From Heyndrickxia vini (GTDB taxonomy: Bacteria > Bacillota > Bacilli > Bacillales > Bacillaceae_C), in the NCBI RefSeq assembly GCF_016772275.1, contig NZ_CP065425.1, positions 672,001-736,000 of the forward strand: a stretch of 64,000 bases of DNA, given 5' to 3'. Positions 45,679 to 54,593 of the stretch are shown here, one piece after another. The notes below the pieces were generated by a model. It searched no databases. It was not told the origin of the DNA and saw only the letters and a program-made list of their open reading frames with translations. Numbering within the stretch: position 1 is the stretch's first letter; each line of letters begins with the position of its first letter. Made by a program: the position numbers and the translations under genes.

Positions 45679-46215
45679 AGAAAAAGAAAAAAGGTAAATT
45701 CAAAAACAGCGTATGCGTCACAAAATCAAAAGTATGATGCACAAACAAGAATCAATGCGTCACAAACTAGATTCTATGATCCACAAAAGGAAAAAAGGTA
45801 GATTCAAAAGGTGCGTATGCGTCACAAAACCAAAAGTATGATGCACAAATAAGAAACGATGCGTCACAAACTAGATTCTATGAAACAAAAGGAAAAAAGG
45901 TAAATTCAAAAACAGCGTATGCGTCACAAAACCAAAAATATGATGCACAAATAAGAAACGATGCGTCACAAACTAGATTCTATGATCCACAAAAAGAAAA
46001 AAGGTAAATTCAAAAACAGCGTATGCGTCACAAAATCAAAAGTATGATGCACAAACAAGAATCAATGCGTCACAAACTAGATTCTATGATCCACAAAAGG
46101 AAAAAAGGTAGATTCAAAAGGTGCGTATGCGTCACAAAACCAAAAGTATGATGCACAAACAATAATCAATGCGTCACAAACTGAAATCTATAATCCACAA
46201 AAAGAAAAAAGCTAG
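45679..46215. repeat. 104-bp tandem repeat, locus 3 (five units)
   Basis: GCGTATGC unit starts at 45709, 45813, 45915, 46019 and 46123 (104, 102, 104, 104). The cores in the 46019 unit lie at 46023, 46044, 46065 and 46086, i.e. 21-bp steps, then 41 bp to the next unit. The 169 bases 45681-45849 recur exactly at 45991-46159, showing a recent three-unit duplication. Confidence 0.92.
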
Positions 46216-46324
46216 ATTATTAGGCAGTTTTGGACGTAATCCACTGTAACCAACTGACCTTTTGGTTTAGATTCCCGTTTTCATAGGAGTGTTTGTTTGC
46301 AAGTTTTATTATAATTTGAGCGAA

Positions 46325-46360
46325 AAAGAGTCCCATCTAGATTACTAGGTGGGACTCTTT
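46325..46360. terminator. Bidirectional terminator downstream of the RpiR gene
   Basis: AAAGAGTCCCATCTA (46325-46339) and TAGGTGGGACTCTTT (46346-46360) form a 15-bp stem with one G-U. On the minus strand it is followed by TTTTTCG, so it mainly serves the RpiR gene. Confidence 0.8.
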
Positions 46361-46477
46361 ACGTATTCAAACTAAATACATTTTTTAAATCTGCTTTAAT
46401 TTATCTATGTCATACGGTAGATCTGATCTATTTTTTCGCCTTTCCCGATTTTGCATTTTATAAATACATACATTCCT

Positions 46478-47266
46478 CTAACTTAATTTCTCTTCCGTCC
46501 GAATAGCATAGGCATCTAATATAATCCGAGCCATTACTTGAATAGGCAAGCGTGATCGCACCTCATATTCAGGGAAATAGGATATCTCTGACTTAAAGCC
46601 TACTAAGGAAATTTCACATAAATCATATAATGGACTGTTCTGATTCGCGGTAAGGAGAAGGGTGCTTACACCTGTTTCTAGACAGTTTTGGGCAGCCTCG
46701 ACAAGTTCCTTCGTTTTTCCATTTAAAGATACAAAAATAACAATATTTTTATTATCGATTTTTTTACTAATCGTCCTTATGATATTTGGATCATCATGCA
46801 GCTCACAGCTTTTTCCTAACAATTGAAATTTAACCATCATTTCTTTTGCAATTAGTTCGGAGAAGCCACGGGCAAAAATGATGATTTTTTTGGAATGAAT
46901 GATTTTCTGGAGTGCATCTTCAATTGTCCCGCTATCCAGAAGCTGAATGGTTTTGATGACTTCCTGCTCATTTTTCAAAATCGCTTCTTGGATTTTTTTA
47001 TCAATCTTTTCCACAATCGAAAATTCAGTGCTGGAGTCAAAATCATCTTTTAAGTGGATTTTAAAAGCGGTGAAACCACTATAACCTAATTTTTGCATCG
47101 TCCGAACTATGGTAGCGGTTGAAACGTTTGCCTGTTCACTCAATTTTACAATGGAGATTTGCGGAATCGTGTCTATATGCTGCTTTATATAATCGATTAA
47201 ATATCTCTCTGTTTCGCTTAATGTATTATACTGATTTTTCACTCTATTTAAAAACGATTTTGACAC
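46478..47266 (-). CDS. RpiR/MurR-family transcriptional regulator
   Basis: 262 aa if started at the GTG at 47266; GGAG lies just upstream of that codon. An in-frame ATG at 47323 would add 19 residues but sits in the putative operator. The N-terminal RpiR helix-turn-helix (SIVKLSEQANVSTATIVRTMQKLGYSG) is followed by a SIS sugar-phosphate-binding domain (IIIFARGFSELIAKEM, IVIFVSLNGKTKELVE). It is divergent from the PfkB-PTS-LacD operon, which it most likely controls in response to a ketohexose phosphate (inference). Confidence 0.9.
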   Translation of the reverse strand: MSKSFLNRVKNQYNTLSETERYLIDYIKQHIDTIPQISIVKLSEQANVSTATIVRTMQKLGYSGFTAFKIHLKDDFDSSTEFSIVEKIDKKIQEAILKNEQEVIKTIQLLDSGTIEDALQKIIHSKKIIIFARGFSELIAKEMMVKFQLLGKSCELHDDPNIIRTISKKIDNKNIVIFVSLNGKTKELVEAAQNCLETGVSTLLLTANQNSPLYDLCEISLVGFKSEISYFPEYEVRSRLPIQVMARIILDAYAIRTEEKLS

Positions 47267-47298
47267 ATTTACCATCTCCATAAAGAAAAGTTTTACAT

Positions 47299-47328
47299 TG
47301 AAAACGTTTAACTTTGTAAACATTTACA
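47299..47328. promoter_or_regulatory. cre-like site and operator dyad in the RpiR-pfkB divergent region
   Basis: TGAAAACGTTTAAC (47299-47312) resembles a cre site. TGTAAA-CA-TTTACA (47315-47328) is a perfect 6-bp dyad beside it. They lie between the two divergent starts, as expected for CcpA and RpiR control of both directions. Confidence 0.55.
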
Positions 47329-47394
47329 TAACTTATTGTGCCACAATTAGAATATAAAGTGAAACAAAAGGTAGGAAGAAAGAAGGGGAACAAC

Positions 47395-48318
47395 ATGATT
47401 TATACATGTACGATGAACCCGGCTATTGATTTATTTACAGAGTTTGAGCAATTTTCACCCTTTGTTGTAAATCGCAGCAATTTTGAAGACTATCAGGCGA
47501 ATGGTAAAGCTATTAATATTTCATTTATGTTAAAAAAGCTAAACATTGATAGTACTGCTACAGGATTTTTAGGCGGATTCACGGGCAAATATATAGAAGA
47601 AGAATTAGTCAGAAACTCAATTGATGTGAATTTCATCAAAGTGGATGGAATTACCAGAATCAATACATTTATCCGTTCTGGCGAATTAGAATATAAAGCG
47701 GTCAATAAAGGACCGGAAATTAATCGAAACGCACAGGAGGCATTGCTTCAATACATTAAAACTTTCACGAACGAGGATATGTTATTTGTCTCCGGAAGCT
47801 TGCCGAAGGGAGTAGAGGATGACATTTTCATGACCATCGCGAAATTATCTCAGGAGCAAGGCTTTTCTTTAGTGCTAGATATTAGTTCTGCGAAATTAAT
47901 AGACTGCCTACCTTATCATCCATATTTAATAAAACCAAATGATGAGGAGCTAGCCCATCTTCTAGGTGTTCCAAATCTAGAATCAGAACAAGAACTTGTT
48001 AAGGCAGCACAACAGCTATTAGATAGAGGTGCAGAGAGAATATTGGTTTCCCGCGGTGAAAAAGGAGCTTTGTACGTTGATGAACAACATATTTTATGGA
48101 CAACGGCTCCTAAAGGAAAAGTGGTGAATACCGCTTGTGCCGGTGACACGATGCTCGCTGTATTCGTTGGAAAGATGATACAAACAGGAAATTTAGAAGA
48201 AGCATTAATCTTTGCAACGGCAGCAGGATCATCTACAGCTTTTACAGCCGGGCTAAGTAATTTGGAAGACATTCCTTTATTAAGAAAGCAAATTCAACTA
48301 AAAAAGGGGGTTATATAA
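47395..48318 (+). CDS. PfkB-family 1-phosphofructokinase/tagatose-phosphate kinase
   Basis: 307 aa from ATG 47395 (RBS AAGGGG); the frame extends upstream but without an RBS. Ribokinase fold of the FruK/LacC branch: MNPAIDLFTEF at the start, NGKAINIS motif, and the anion hole/catalytic base NTACAGDTMLAVFV. It should phosphorylate fructose or tagatose phosphate at the free end to the bisphosphate. The downstream aldolase LacD favours tagatose (or both). Confidence 0.88.
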   Translation: MIYTCTMNPAIDLFTEFEQFSPFVVNRSNFEDYQANGKAINISFMLKKLNIDSTATGFLGGFTGKYIEEELVRNSIDVNFIKVDGITRINTFIRSGELEYKAVNKGPEINRNAQEALLQYIKTFTNEDMLFVSGSLPKGVEDDIFMTIAKLSQEQGFSLVLDISSAKLIDCLPYHPYLIKPNDEELAHLLGVPNLESEQELVKAAQQLLDRGAERILVSRGEKGALYVDEQHILWTTAPKGKVVNTACAGDTMLAVFVGKMIQTGNLEEALIFATAAGSSTAFTAGLSNLEDIPLLRKQIQLKKGVI

Positions 48319-50214
48319 ATGAAAACATACAGAATTATCGCTGCGACAGGTTGTCCAACTGGAATTGCCCACACCTACATGGCCCAGGAAGCACTAGAAG
48401 AGGCAGCGAAAAAAAGAGGCATCTCTATTAAAGTTGAGACACATGGTCAAGAAGGAATTAAGAATACTTTAACAGATCAAGAAATAGATGCAGCAGATGG
48501 TGTGATTATTGCCGCTGATAAAGATGTAAGTGCCGATCGTTTTATCGGAAAACCGGTTATCAATGTTTCTGTTAGCAAAGGTATTAAAGAACCAGATCAA
48601 TTAATCGATGAAATTTTATCTGGAAATGTTCCTAAATATAAAGACGGTCAAGCAAAAACCCAACATCAGTCGGGGCAAAGCAATCAAAAGACATCTTTTT
48701 GGCATAGTCTTTACGTTTCGCTGATGAATGGTGTCTCCCATATGCTACCGCTCGTTGTTGCCGGTGGTGTAATGGTCGCAGTCTCCTTTATGTTTGGTAT
48801 TCATTCAGCAGAACCGGATAGTCCCGAATACAATCAATTTGCCTATTATCTAAAAACCATAGGCGGCGTTTCTATGAATCTAATGGTACCCATTTTATGT
48901 GCCTATATTGCGGAATCAATTGCGAAAAGGCCGGGATTAATTATCGGGTTTATTGTCGGAATGATTGCCTACATGAATGGTACTGGATTTTTAGGTGGGA
49001 TTATCGGAGGATTCCTAGCCGGGTATATCATGCTTGGGTTGGCACACCTGCTCAAAGGCTTGCCTAAACAGCTAGATGGATTAAAGGCAATTTTTCTTTT
49101 CCCTGTCTTAGGAATTTTCATTGCAGGATTTGCTATGTGGTTCCTTTCTGCTCCTATGGAGTCTATCAATAAAGGTATGATGTCATTTTTGGGTGGTTTT
49201 CAAAATTCAAGTCCTATCCTATTAGGGTTGATTGTTGGTTGTATGAGCGCATTTGATATGGGTGGACCTGTCAATAAAGCAGCATATGTTACTGGAACAG
49301 CATTATTAGCTCAAGGGAATTACTTCTTTATGGCGGGTGTATCAGCGGCGTGTATTGTTCCACCAATAGCTACCGGGTTTGCTGTTCTATTTGGCGGAAA
49401 AGCATACTCAGGAAGTGAACGCAGTGCTGGATATGTGAATTTCCTACTTGGTTCTACACATATTACAGAAGGTGCGATTCCATTTGCAGCGAAAAAGCCA
49501 ATCAAGGTAATTCCAATTCTTATGCTTGGATCATCGATTGCAGCGATTTTAACCTACTTATTTAAAGTACAAGTGCCTGCACCACATGGAGGATTTATCG
49601 TATTACCAATTGTTACCCATGCAATTCTATGGGTGTTATCCATTTTAGTCGGTGCGATTATAAGTGGATTCCTCATGAGCTGGGATCAAAAACGAACAGT
49701 AGCGAAAGAGCAACAAACTAATCAAGAAAATCAAGAAAAGCAGTCATCAAGTGAACCGAAAAAATTAGATTCCGTCCTTGATATCAACAATATTTACTGT
49801 CATGTCGATGCGGCATCTCAGCAAGAAGTATTTCAAAAGTTGGCGGAAATTTCTAAAGAGAAGAATATAAGCAGTGATGAATCGAAAGTAATCGAAGGAT
49901 TTATGGCAAGAGAAAAATTAAGTACGACAGGTATGGAGCAAGGAATCGCTATTCCTCACACAGAGCTGGATAGTATTCGCAAGGCTAGTATTGTGATTTT
50001 GAAATTAAATCAAGGTGTTGAATGGAAAGCACTTGACGGTAAACCAACAAATATCGTAATTGCCATGTTTATTCCTAAAGGAAAAGGGAATGACCACTTA
50101 CGTTATTTATCGGAAGTATCAAAACTATTAATCCATCAAGAATTTATTGATCAATTACAGGAAGCAACTAGTTCCAAGGAAATCTATCAAATGTTTCTGA
50201 AAAATATTCACTAA
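48319..50214 (+). CDS. PTS fructose-family EIIBCA transporter
   Basis: 631 aa, directly abutting the kinase gene's stop. Domain order B-C-A: EIIB (1-~105) with phospho-Cys12 in [14 protein letters not shown]; linker; EIIC (~130-460) with about eight to ten helices; EIIA (~485-631) with phospho-His547 in IAIPHTELD. It imports and phosphorylates a ketohexose. Lying with a PfkB kinase and LacD, it resembles the D-tagatose PTS described in Bacillus licheniformis, so tagatose is the leading guess over fructose. Confidence 0.93.
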   Translation: MKTYRIIAATGCPTGIAHTYMAQEALEEAAKKRGISIKVETHGQEGIKNTLTDQEIDAADGVIIAADKDVSADRFIGKPVINVSVSKGIKEPDQLIDEILSGNVPKYKDGQAKTQHQSGQSNQKTSFWHSLYVSLMNGVSHMLPLVVAGGVMVAVSFMFGIHSAEPDSPEYNQFAYYLKTIGGVSMNLMVPILCAYIAESIAKRPGLIIGFIVGMIAYMNGTGFLGGIIGGFLAGYIMLGLAHLLKGLPKQLDGLKAIFLFPVLGIFIAGFAMWFLSAPMESINKGMMSFLGGFQNSSPILLGLIVGCMSAFDMGGPVNKAAYVTGTALLAQGNYFFMAGVSAACIVPPIATGFAVLFGGKAYSGSERSAGYVNFLLGSTHITEGAIPFAAKKPIKVIPILMLGSSIAAILTYLFKVQVPAPHGGFIVLPIVTHAILWVLSILVGAIISGFLMSWDQKRTVAKEQQTNQENQEKQSSSEPKKLDSVLDINNIYCHVDAASQQEVFQKLAEISKEKNISSDESKVIEGFMAREKLSTTGMEQGIAIPHTELDSIRKASIVILKLNQGVEWKALDGKPTNIVIAMFIPKGKGNDHLRYLSEVSKLLIHQEFIDQLQEATSSKEIYQMFLKNIH

Positions 50215-50228
50215 GGGGAGATCCAACA

Positions 50229-51200
50229 ATGAGAGCAATTAGCGAGAATAAGAGAAAAGCATTATTAAATTTAACAAATGAACAAGGCATTATTAGTGCC
50301 CTTGCTATCGACCAACGTGGTGCTTTGAAAAAAATGATGGGCGAAAATGGAACACAAGAAGCGATTGAGGAATTTAAAATGCTTGTATCTGAAATTTTAA
50401 CACCTTATGCATCTTCCATTCTATTAGATCCGGAGTACGGACTACCAGCTGCTAGTAAAAGGAATGCAAATGCAGGATTATTGATTGCCTATGAAAAAAC
50501 AGGATATGATGCGACAAAACCTGGCAGATTCCCGGATCTTTTACCGATATGGTCTGCCCGTCGGATAAAAGAAGCAGGAGCAGACGCTGTAAAATTTTTG
50601 CTTTATTATGATATCGACGAGCCTGCAGAAATTAATGATCAAAAACATGCATTTGTCGAAAGACTTGGTTCAGAGTGTGTGGCAGAAGATATCCCGTTCT
50701 TCTTAGAACTCGTATCCTATGACAGTAAGATTGAGGATGTAAAAAGCAAAGCATATGCAAAAGTGAAACCACATAAGGTAAATGATATGATGGTTGAATT
50801 CTCCAAGCCTCAATACCATGTCGACGTATTAAAAGTGGAAGTTCCTGTGAATATGGACTATGTAGAAGGATATGGCACTGAGGCGGTGTATACAAAGGAA
50901 GAAGCGTTGGGATACTTTAAAGCGCAAAGTGAATCAACGGATATTCCATTTATCTTCCTAAGTGCAGGGGTAAGTGCAGAAATGTTCCAAGAAACTCTGC
51001 GCTTTGCCCATGAAGCAGGCTCTAATTTTAATGGCGTCCTTTGCGGCCGTGCAACCTGGAAGGATGGGGTAAAAGTGTATACAGATTATGGTGCAGACAA
51101 AGCGAAAGAATGGATGCAAACACATGGAAAAGCAAATATTGAAGCATTAAATCAAGTCATTCAACAAACTGCATCCTCATGCTTTGAAAAAATAAAGTAA
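50229..51200 (+). CDS. lacD: Tagatose 1,6-bisphosphate aldolase (class I)
   Basis: 323 aa, RBS AAGGGGAGA. LacD family: [14 protein letters not shown] near the N-terminus, [10 protein letters not shown], Schiff-base Lys202 in [15 protein letters not shown] and [13 protein letters not shown]. It splits tagatose 1,6-bisphosphate to DHAP and glyceraldehyde 3-phosphate; LacD enzymes are known to be relaxed for related ketohexose bisphosphates. Last gene of the operon, closed by a terminator. Confidence 0.94.
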   Translation: MRAISENKRKALLNLTNEQGIISALAIDQRGALKKMMGENGTQEAIEEFKMLVSEILTPYASSILLDPEYGLPAASKRNANAGLLIAYEKTGYDATKPGRFPDLLPIWSARRIKEAGADAVKFLLYYDIDEPAEINDQKHAFVERLGSECVAEDIPFFLELVSYDSKIEDVKSKAYAKVKPHKVNDMMVEFSKPQYHVDVLKVEVPVNMDYVEGYGTEAVYTKEEALGYFKAQSESTDIPFIFLSAGVSAEMFQETLRFAHEAGSNFNGVLCGRATWKDGVKVYTDYGADKAKEWMQTHGKANIEALNQVIQQTASSCFEKIK

Positions 51201-51220
51201 AGTTCATTTGTAATCGATTG

Positions 51221-51251
51221 AAAAAGGCAATGGAATCCATTGCCTTTTTTT
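51221..51251. terminator. Bidirectional terminator between lacD and the HAD gene
   Basis: AAAAAGGCAATGG (51221-51233) pairs with CCATTGCCTTTTT (51237-51249). It overlaps the convergent HAD gene's stop codon. Confidence 0.88.
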
Positions 51252-52107
51252 AAGCTTCTATTACATAGTTCCGTAACGCGTAGGCTACTCCATCCTCGTT
51301 AAAATTCTTTGTCGTATATGTACTATTTCTTTTGGCTTCTTCTACTGCATTTCCCATTGCCACACTGATTCCTGCAACTTTAAACATGGAAAGATCATTT
51401 AAATTATCTCCGATTGCAACAGTTTCTTTTAATGGGATATTTAAAAAATTCGCCATATAGGTTAAAGCATTCCCCTTACTAACCTCAGCATGTGCAATTT
51501 CAAGCTTCGTCTTCCCTGAAGATGTTAACGAAATATCTTGACGGGAACTTAAACGATTTTCAAGATTTAGCAGCTTTTCTCTATCAAAGGACAACACAAA
51601 AATTTTATAAACATCTAATTCTGCCACATTGATATCTTTGTAATCATTTATATAATGTAATCCATGCTGATTGAATTGAATATCCCTTTCCTTCTCCGCC
51701 CATTCCGATAAGAAACTCGCATCTTTTTCGGTTAAAAAGCGTATCTCCCCGTCCAGCTGTTCCTTCCCATTTTTAAGAAGGTGAATCCCTTGATTCGTAT
51801 ATAATTCAAAATAAAAACCTTCGGATTCTAACAGGGGAATAAGCTCCTGTATAACATCCTCAGGTATAATTAGTTTGTGAATAAGCTCTTTGCCATGATA
51901 GGCAATCGCTCCATTACCGGTAATAACAGGGCAGTCAATTCCAGCATTCTGAAGGATGGCTTGTGTATCGTGAAGCGATCTTCCGGAACAAATCGTAATG
52001 ATATCCCCTTGTCTTTGCACATCATGAATGGCTTCTGTATTTCCTGAACTAATATCTCCATTTTCCGATAAAAGTGTTCCGTCCAAATCAATCGCTATTA
52101 ATTTCAT
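51250..52107 (-). CDS. HAD-superfamily Cof-type sugar phosphatase
   Basis: 285 aa. Motif I IAIDLDGTLL (nucleophile D7, D9), motif II TICSGRS, a C2 cap (~85-190) and motif IV VAIGDNLNDLSMF. A YidA/Cof-like phosphatase, probably acting on sugar phosphates. It is convergent with the tagatose operon, so a detoxifying role for accumulating phosphates is possible (inference). RBS AAGGAGG. Confidence 0.9.
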   Translation of the reverse strand: MKLIAIDLDGTLLSENGDISSGNTEAIHDVQRQGDIITICSGRSLHDTQAILQNAGIDCPVITGNGAIAYHGKELIHKLIIPEDVIQELIPLLESEGFYFELYTNQGIHLLKNGKEQLDGEIRFLTEKDASFLSEWAEKERDIQFNQHGLHYINDYKDINVAELDVYKIFVLSFDREKLLNLENRLSSRQDISLTSSGKTKLEIAHAEVSKGNALTYMANFLNIPLKETVAIGDNLNDLSMFKVAGISVAMGNAVEEAKRNSTYTTKNFNEDGVAYALRNYVIEA

Positions 52108-52251
52108 TACTAAATCCTCCTTACCTTAAGCTTCTTTCATGAAACGAGAAATCATATAACGTTTCATTCTTTTTTCTTTATCATAGCATAAAGTGGAAAT
52201 CCTAGGTGTGCCTATCTTACAGCTTAAACTCCCGATCGACTCTTAAATGGT

Positions 52252-52860
52252 TTATTGAAAAAAAGGATCATCAATATATGGCCCCTTTATGGCTAAACGC
52301 ATGAGAAGTGTCGCCATATGCTTTGGTGTGTAGGGCATGTCATTCTCGAGCCACCATGTGACAACACCGAGAAAAGCTGAAGCTATGTACCTTATGGCGA
52401 TTTCCCTTGGAACTGTAAGCTTATGATCGTCCGGTTGCATTTGGGCCATACCTTTCGTTATAAATTCGATGAATACATCCATCATTCTTGAAGTGAAATG
52501 AGGCATGTTTTTTTCAGTTAAAAACACTTTGTATAATTTACTATTCGACGATATTTGTTCAAAAATGTGGACAAAGGTATCATGTGGTTGATCGCTTTGA
52601 AAGTCAATTTCGTCTCTATTTCCAAGTGAATCGTTTATTCTTTTAATCAAATCATTTAAGATTTCTTCTGAGCTTTGACTTAAAAGATCGAGTTTATCAC
52701 GGTAATGAAGATAGAAGGTGGCTCGATTTAATGTGGCTCGTTCTGTAATATCTTGAACTTTGATCTTTTCATAGCCTCTTTCATGAATTAATTCGACAAG
52801 TGCATCTCTTAACAATTGCTGCGTTCTTAAAACTCGCGGATCAAGTTTCTTTTTCGACAT
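52252..52860 (-). CDS. TetR-family transcriptional regulator
   Basis: 202 aa. N-terminal HTH (LVELIHERGYEKIKVQDITERATLNRATFYLHY trimmed here; residues ~18-50) and a C-terminal TetR_C-like helical ligand domain. Divergent from the SDR gene with 230 bp between, which holds several dyads, so it probably represses SDR-KSI and itself. RBS AAGGAGAAGG. Confidence 0.9.
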   Translation of the reverse strand: MSKKKLDPRVLRTQQLLRDALVELIHERGYEKIKVQDITERATLNRATFYLHYRDKLDLLSQSSEEILNDLIKRINDSLGNRDEIDFQSDQPHDTFVHIFEQISSNSKLYKVFLTEKNMPHFTSRMMDVFIEFITKGMAQMQPDDHKLTVPREIAIRYIASAFLGVVTWWLENDMPYTPKHMATLLMRLAIKGPYIDDPFFQ

Positions 52861-52890
52861 TTTCCTTCTCCTTGTATTATATTTACTGAA

Positions 52891-52921
52891 TTATCAACAA
52901 AATATAAATAACTGTTGATAA
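52891..52921. promoter_or_regulatory. Inverted repeat, candidate TetR operator
   Basis: TTATCAACA (52891-52899) and TGTTGATAA (52913-52921) are perfect 9-bp arms 22 bp centre to centre, about 30-60 bases before the TetR start. Further dyads in the gap: CGACA-GA-TGTCG at ~52981-52992 and GACTGTGTT...AACACGGTC at ~53022-53044. Confidence 0.55.
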
Positions 52922-53090
52922 AGCATCGAATTTGAATATTGTGTTGTTTGTTATTATTTTTAATACTGTTATAATTATTAACGACAGATGTCGATTAAGC
53001 AACTGGTTGTTTAAATATTAGACTGTGTTTATCTAACACGGTCGAATGTTTATGAGATCTTATATTTTAGCAATTAGGAGGTTAATGATG

Positions 53091-53843
53091 ATGGGACGTT
53101 TAAATGGAAAAGTGGCAATTATTACGGGTGCTGCATCAGGTCAAGGTGCTGTAGAGGCAAAATTATTTGCTAAAGAAGGCGCAAAAGTGGTTGCAACTGA
53201 TATTAATGAGCAAGCATTACAAAACGTTATTTCAGATATTGAAGCAGCGGGTGGTGAAGCCATTGCGATTAAACATAATGTTGTTAATGAAGAAGAATGG
53301 GCGAATGTCATCACTAAAGCGGTTGAAGCATTTGGGAAAATAGATGTACTTGTAAACAATGCAGGTATTGCACCATCAACACCTCTTGAACAAACCTCAC
53401 TTGATGATTGGCACAAAGCGATGGACATTAATATGACAAGTGTATTTTTAGGGACAAAATTAGTCGTTCCAGCAATGCGTAAAGCAGGCGGCGGATCGAT
53501 CATTAATATTTCATCAATGGCTGGGTTAGTAGGTACAGGTGCAGCGAACGCATATCCTGCATCAAAAGGGGCAGTTCGTATCTTTACAAAAGCATCTGCC
53601 GTTGAATTTTCAAAAGAAAATATTCGTGTAAACTCTGTACATCCTGGTGTTATTGAAACTCCAATGACGAAAGATGTTCTTGCCAATGAAGAATGGAGTG
53701 CAGGACTTAAAGCGGCGACACTTATTCCTCGTTGGGGTAAATCAGAGGATGTTGCATACGGTGTTCTATATCTAGCTTCCGATGAATCCTCTTTTGTTAC
53801 AGGCTCAGAGCTTGTTATTGATGGTGGATATACCGCCCATTAA
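53091..53843 (+). CDS. SDR-family NAD(P)-dependent dehydrogenase
   Basis: 250 aa; three in-frame ATGs at 53085, 53088 and 53091, the last best spaced from AGGAGG (53077-53082). Classical SDR: TGAASGQG cofactor loop, NNAG, catalytic S142, Y155 and K159 (YPASK), and C-terminal VTGSELVIDGGYT. An acidic residue after the second strand (ATDIN) suggests NAD(H) preference. It resembles hydroxysteroid and 3-oxoacyl reductases in general; the substrate is not set by sequence. Probable operon with the next gene. Confidence 0.9.
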   Translation: MGRLNGKVAIITGAASGQGAVEAKLFAKEGAKVVATDINEQALQNVISDIEAAGGEAIAIKHNVVNEEEWANVITKAVEAFGKIDVLVNNAGIAPSTPLEQTSLDDWHKAMDINMTSVFLGTKLVVPAMRKAGGGSIINISSMAGLVGTGAANAYPASKGAVRIFTKASAVEFSKENIRVNSVHPGVIETPMTKDVLANEEWSAGLKAATLIPRWGKSEDVAYGVLYLASDESSFVTGSELVIDGGYTAH

Positions 53844-53892
53844 TGGATACACTATCGATAGGTTTATTGGAAAAAAGAAGGAGGGATGAGCA

Positions 53893-54264
53893 GTGGATAA
53901 CACAGCTATGAAAAAATCATTACAAGAATATGTAGACGCATTCAACGCAAAAGATGTAGATCGACTTATCTCTTTATTTGCGGATGATGCGAAAGTAGAG
54001 GACCCTGTTGGGAAACCAGCTAAAGTAGGACGCCAAGAAATTGAATCTTTCTATCGTGAAAGTATGCCGGGAAGTACGCTCGAACTGTTGGCACCACCTC
54101 GTGGTTCACACAGTAACGCAGCAACAATTACTTTTGCGGTTCACTCTCAAATGGGGGAACATTCTATCCGTATCGAAGTAACTGATGTTATGACCTTTGA
54201 TTCCAATGGTAAAATTGCCACAATGCATGCATATTGGGGTCCAGATGATGTGCAACAACTATAG
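53893..54264 (+). CDS. Ketosteroid-isomerase/SnoaL-like protein
   Basis: 123 aa from GTG 53893, RBS AAGGAGGG. NTF2-like fold: helix EYVDAFNAKDVDRLISLFADDAKVEDPVG, then the beta-cone with HAYWGPDD at the end. The Asp in VEDPVG corresponds to the region of the catalytic Asp in steroid delta-isomerases. Paired with an SDR, it suggests oxidation plus double-bond isomerisation of a steroid- or terpenoid-like alcohol (inference; it could also be an unrelated SnoaL enzyme). Confidence 0.82.
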   Translation: MDNTAMKKSLQEYVDAFNAKDVDRLISLFADDAKVEDPVGKPAKVGRQEIESFYRESMPGSTLELLAPPRGSHSNAATITFAVHSQMGEHSIRIEVTDVMTFDSNGKIATMHAYWGPDDVQQL

Positions 54265-54349
54265 TAACAAAAAACTATTTCTTGTGGGAAATTTACGTGA
54301 CTCTCTTAGTTCCCTAAGATTAAGATAACACACAATGGTAGCGAGCATG

Positions 54350-54382
54350 AAGGAGAAGTTTAAATCGACTTCTCCTTTTTGT
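54350..54382 (+). terminator. Terminator after the SDR-KSI operon
   Basis: AAGGAGAAGT (54350-54359) pairs with ACTTCTCCTT (54368-54377), then T-rich TTTGTTTTT. Confidence 0.87.
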
Positions 54383-54464
54383 TTTTCAATTACTAATTCC
54401 ACACCACATTACCCCGTTAACGTAAAATACAAATATTAAATATTTAAAATTAACTAAAAATTTA

Positions 54465-54493
54465 TTGAATTTCTATTTTATTATTGCTATACT
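54465..54493 (+). promoter_or_regulatory. Sigma-A-type promoter of gntR
   Basis: TTGAAT (54465-54470), 17-bp spacer, TATACT (54488-54493). The following ~95-base leader contains an inverted repeat and the palindromic operator. Confidence 0.6.
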
Positions 54494-54561
54494 TTAAAAA
54501 ATATAAAATCTTCTAGGCGTTTAAGTTAAATAAAGGTAAACTTAAATTGTGGAATTAAAAG

Positions 54562-54576
54562 ATATAATATTATAAC
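54562..54576. promoter_or_regulatory. GntR regulon palindrome, site 1
   Basis: ATATAATATTATAAC contains the perfect 12-bp dyad TATAATATTATA. It lies 18 bases before the gntR start, downstream of the promoter, where a bound repressor would block elongation. Confidence 0.6.
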
Positions 54577-54593
54577 AATTTAAGGAGAATCAC

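Larger units (their letters stand above)
45577..46477. other. 901-bp intergenic region, repeat locus 3
   Basis: It contains a terminator (45595-45623), five 104-bp repeat units (45679-46215), ~100 bp of AT-rich sequence and a bidirectional terminator (46325-46360). No supported gene. The short stretch 45661-45678 resembles the first 18 bases before the hairpin module at locus 1 (6041-6058). Confidence 0.75.
54265..54593. other. 329-bp region upstream of gntR
   Basis: It holds the terminator 54350-54382, a promoter at 54465-54493, an inverted repeat TTTAAGTT (54520-54527)/AACTTAAA (54539-54546), the regulon palindrome 54562-54576 and the RBS AAGGAGA. No extra ORF. Confidence 0.7.

Noticed and set aside
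45679-46215. CRISPR array
   Set aside because: The intervals between cores are themselves repeated and no unique spacers occur; no cas genes lie nearby.
53141-53686. 181-codon minus-strand ORF opposite the SDR gene
   Set aside because: A mirror of the plus-strand codon bias; no RBS and no recognisable domain.
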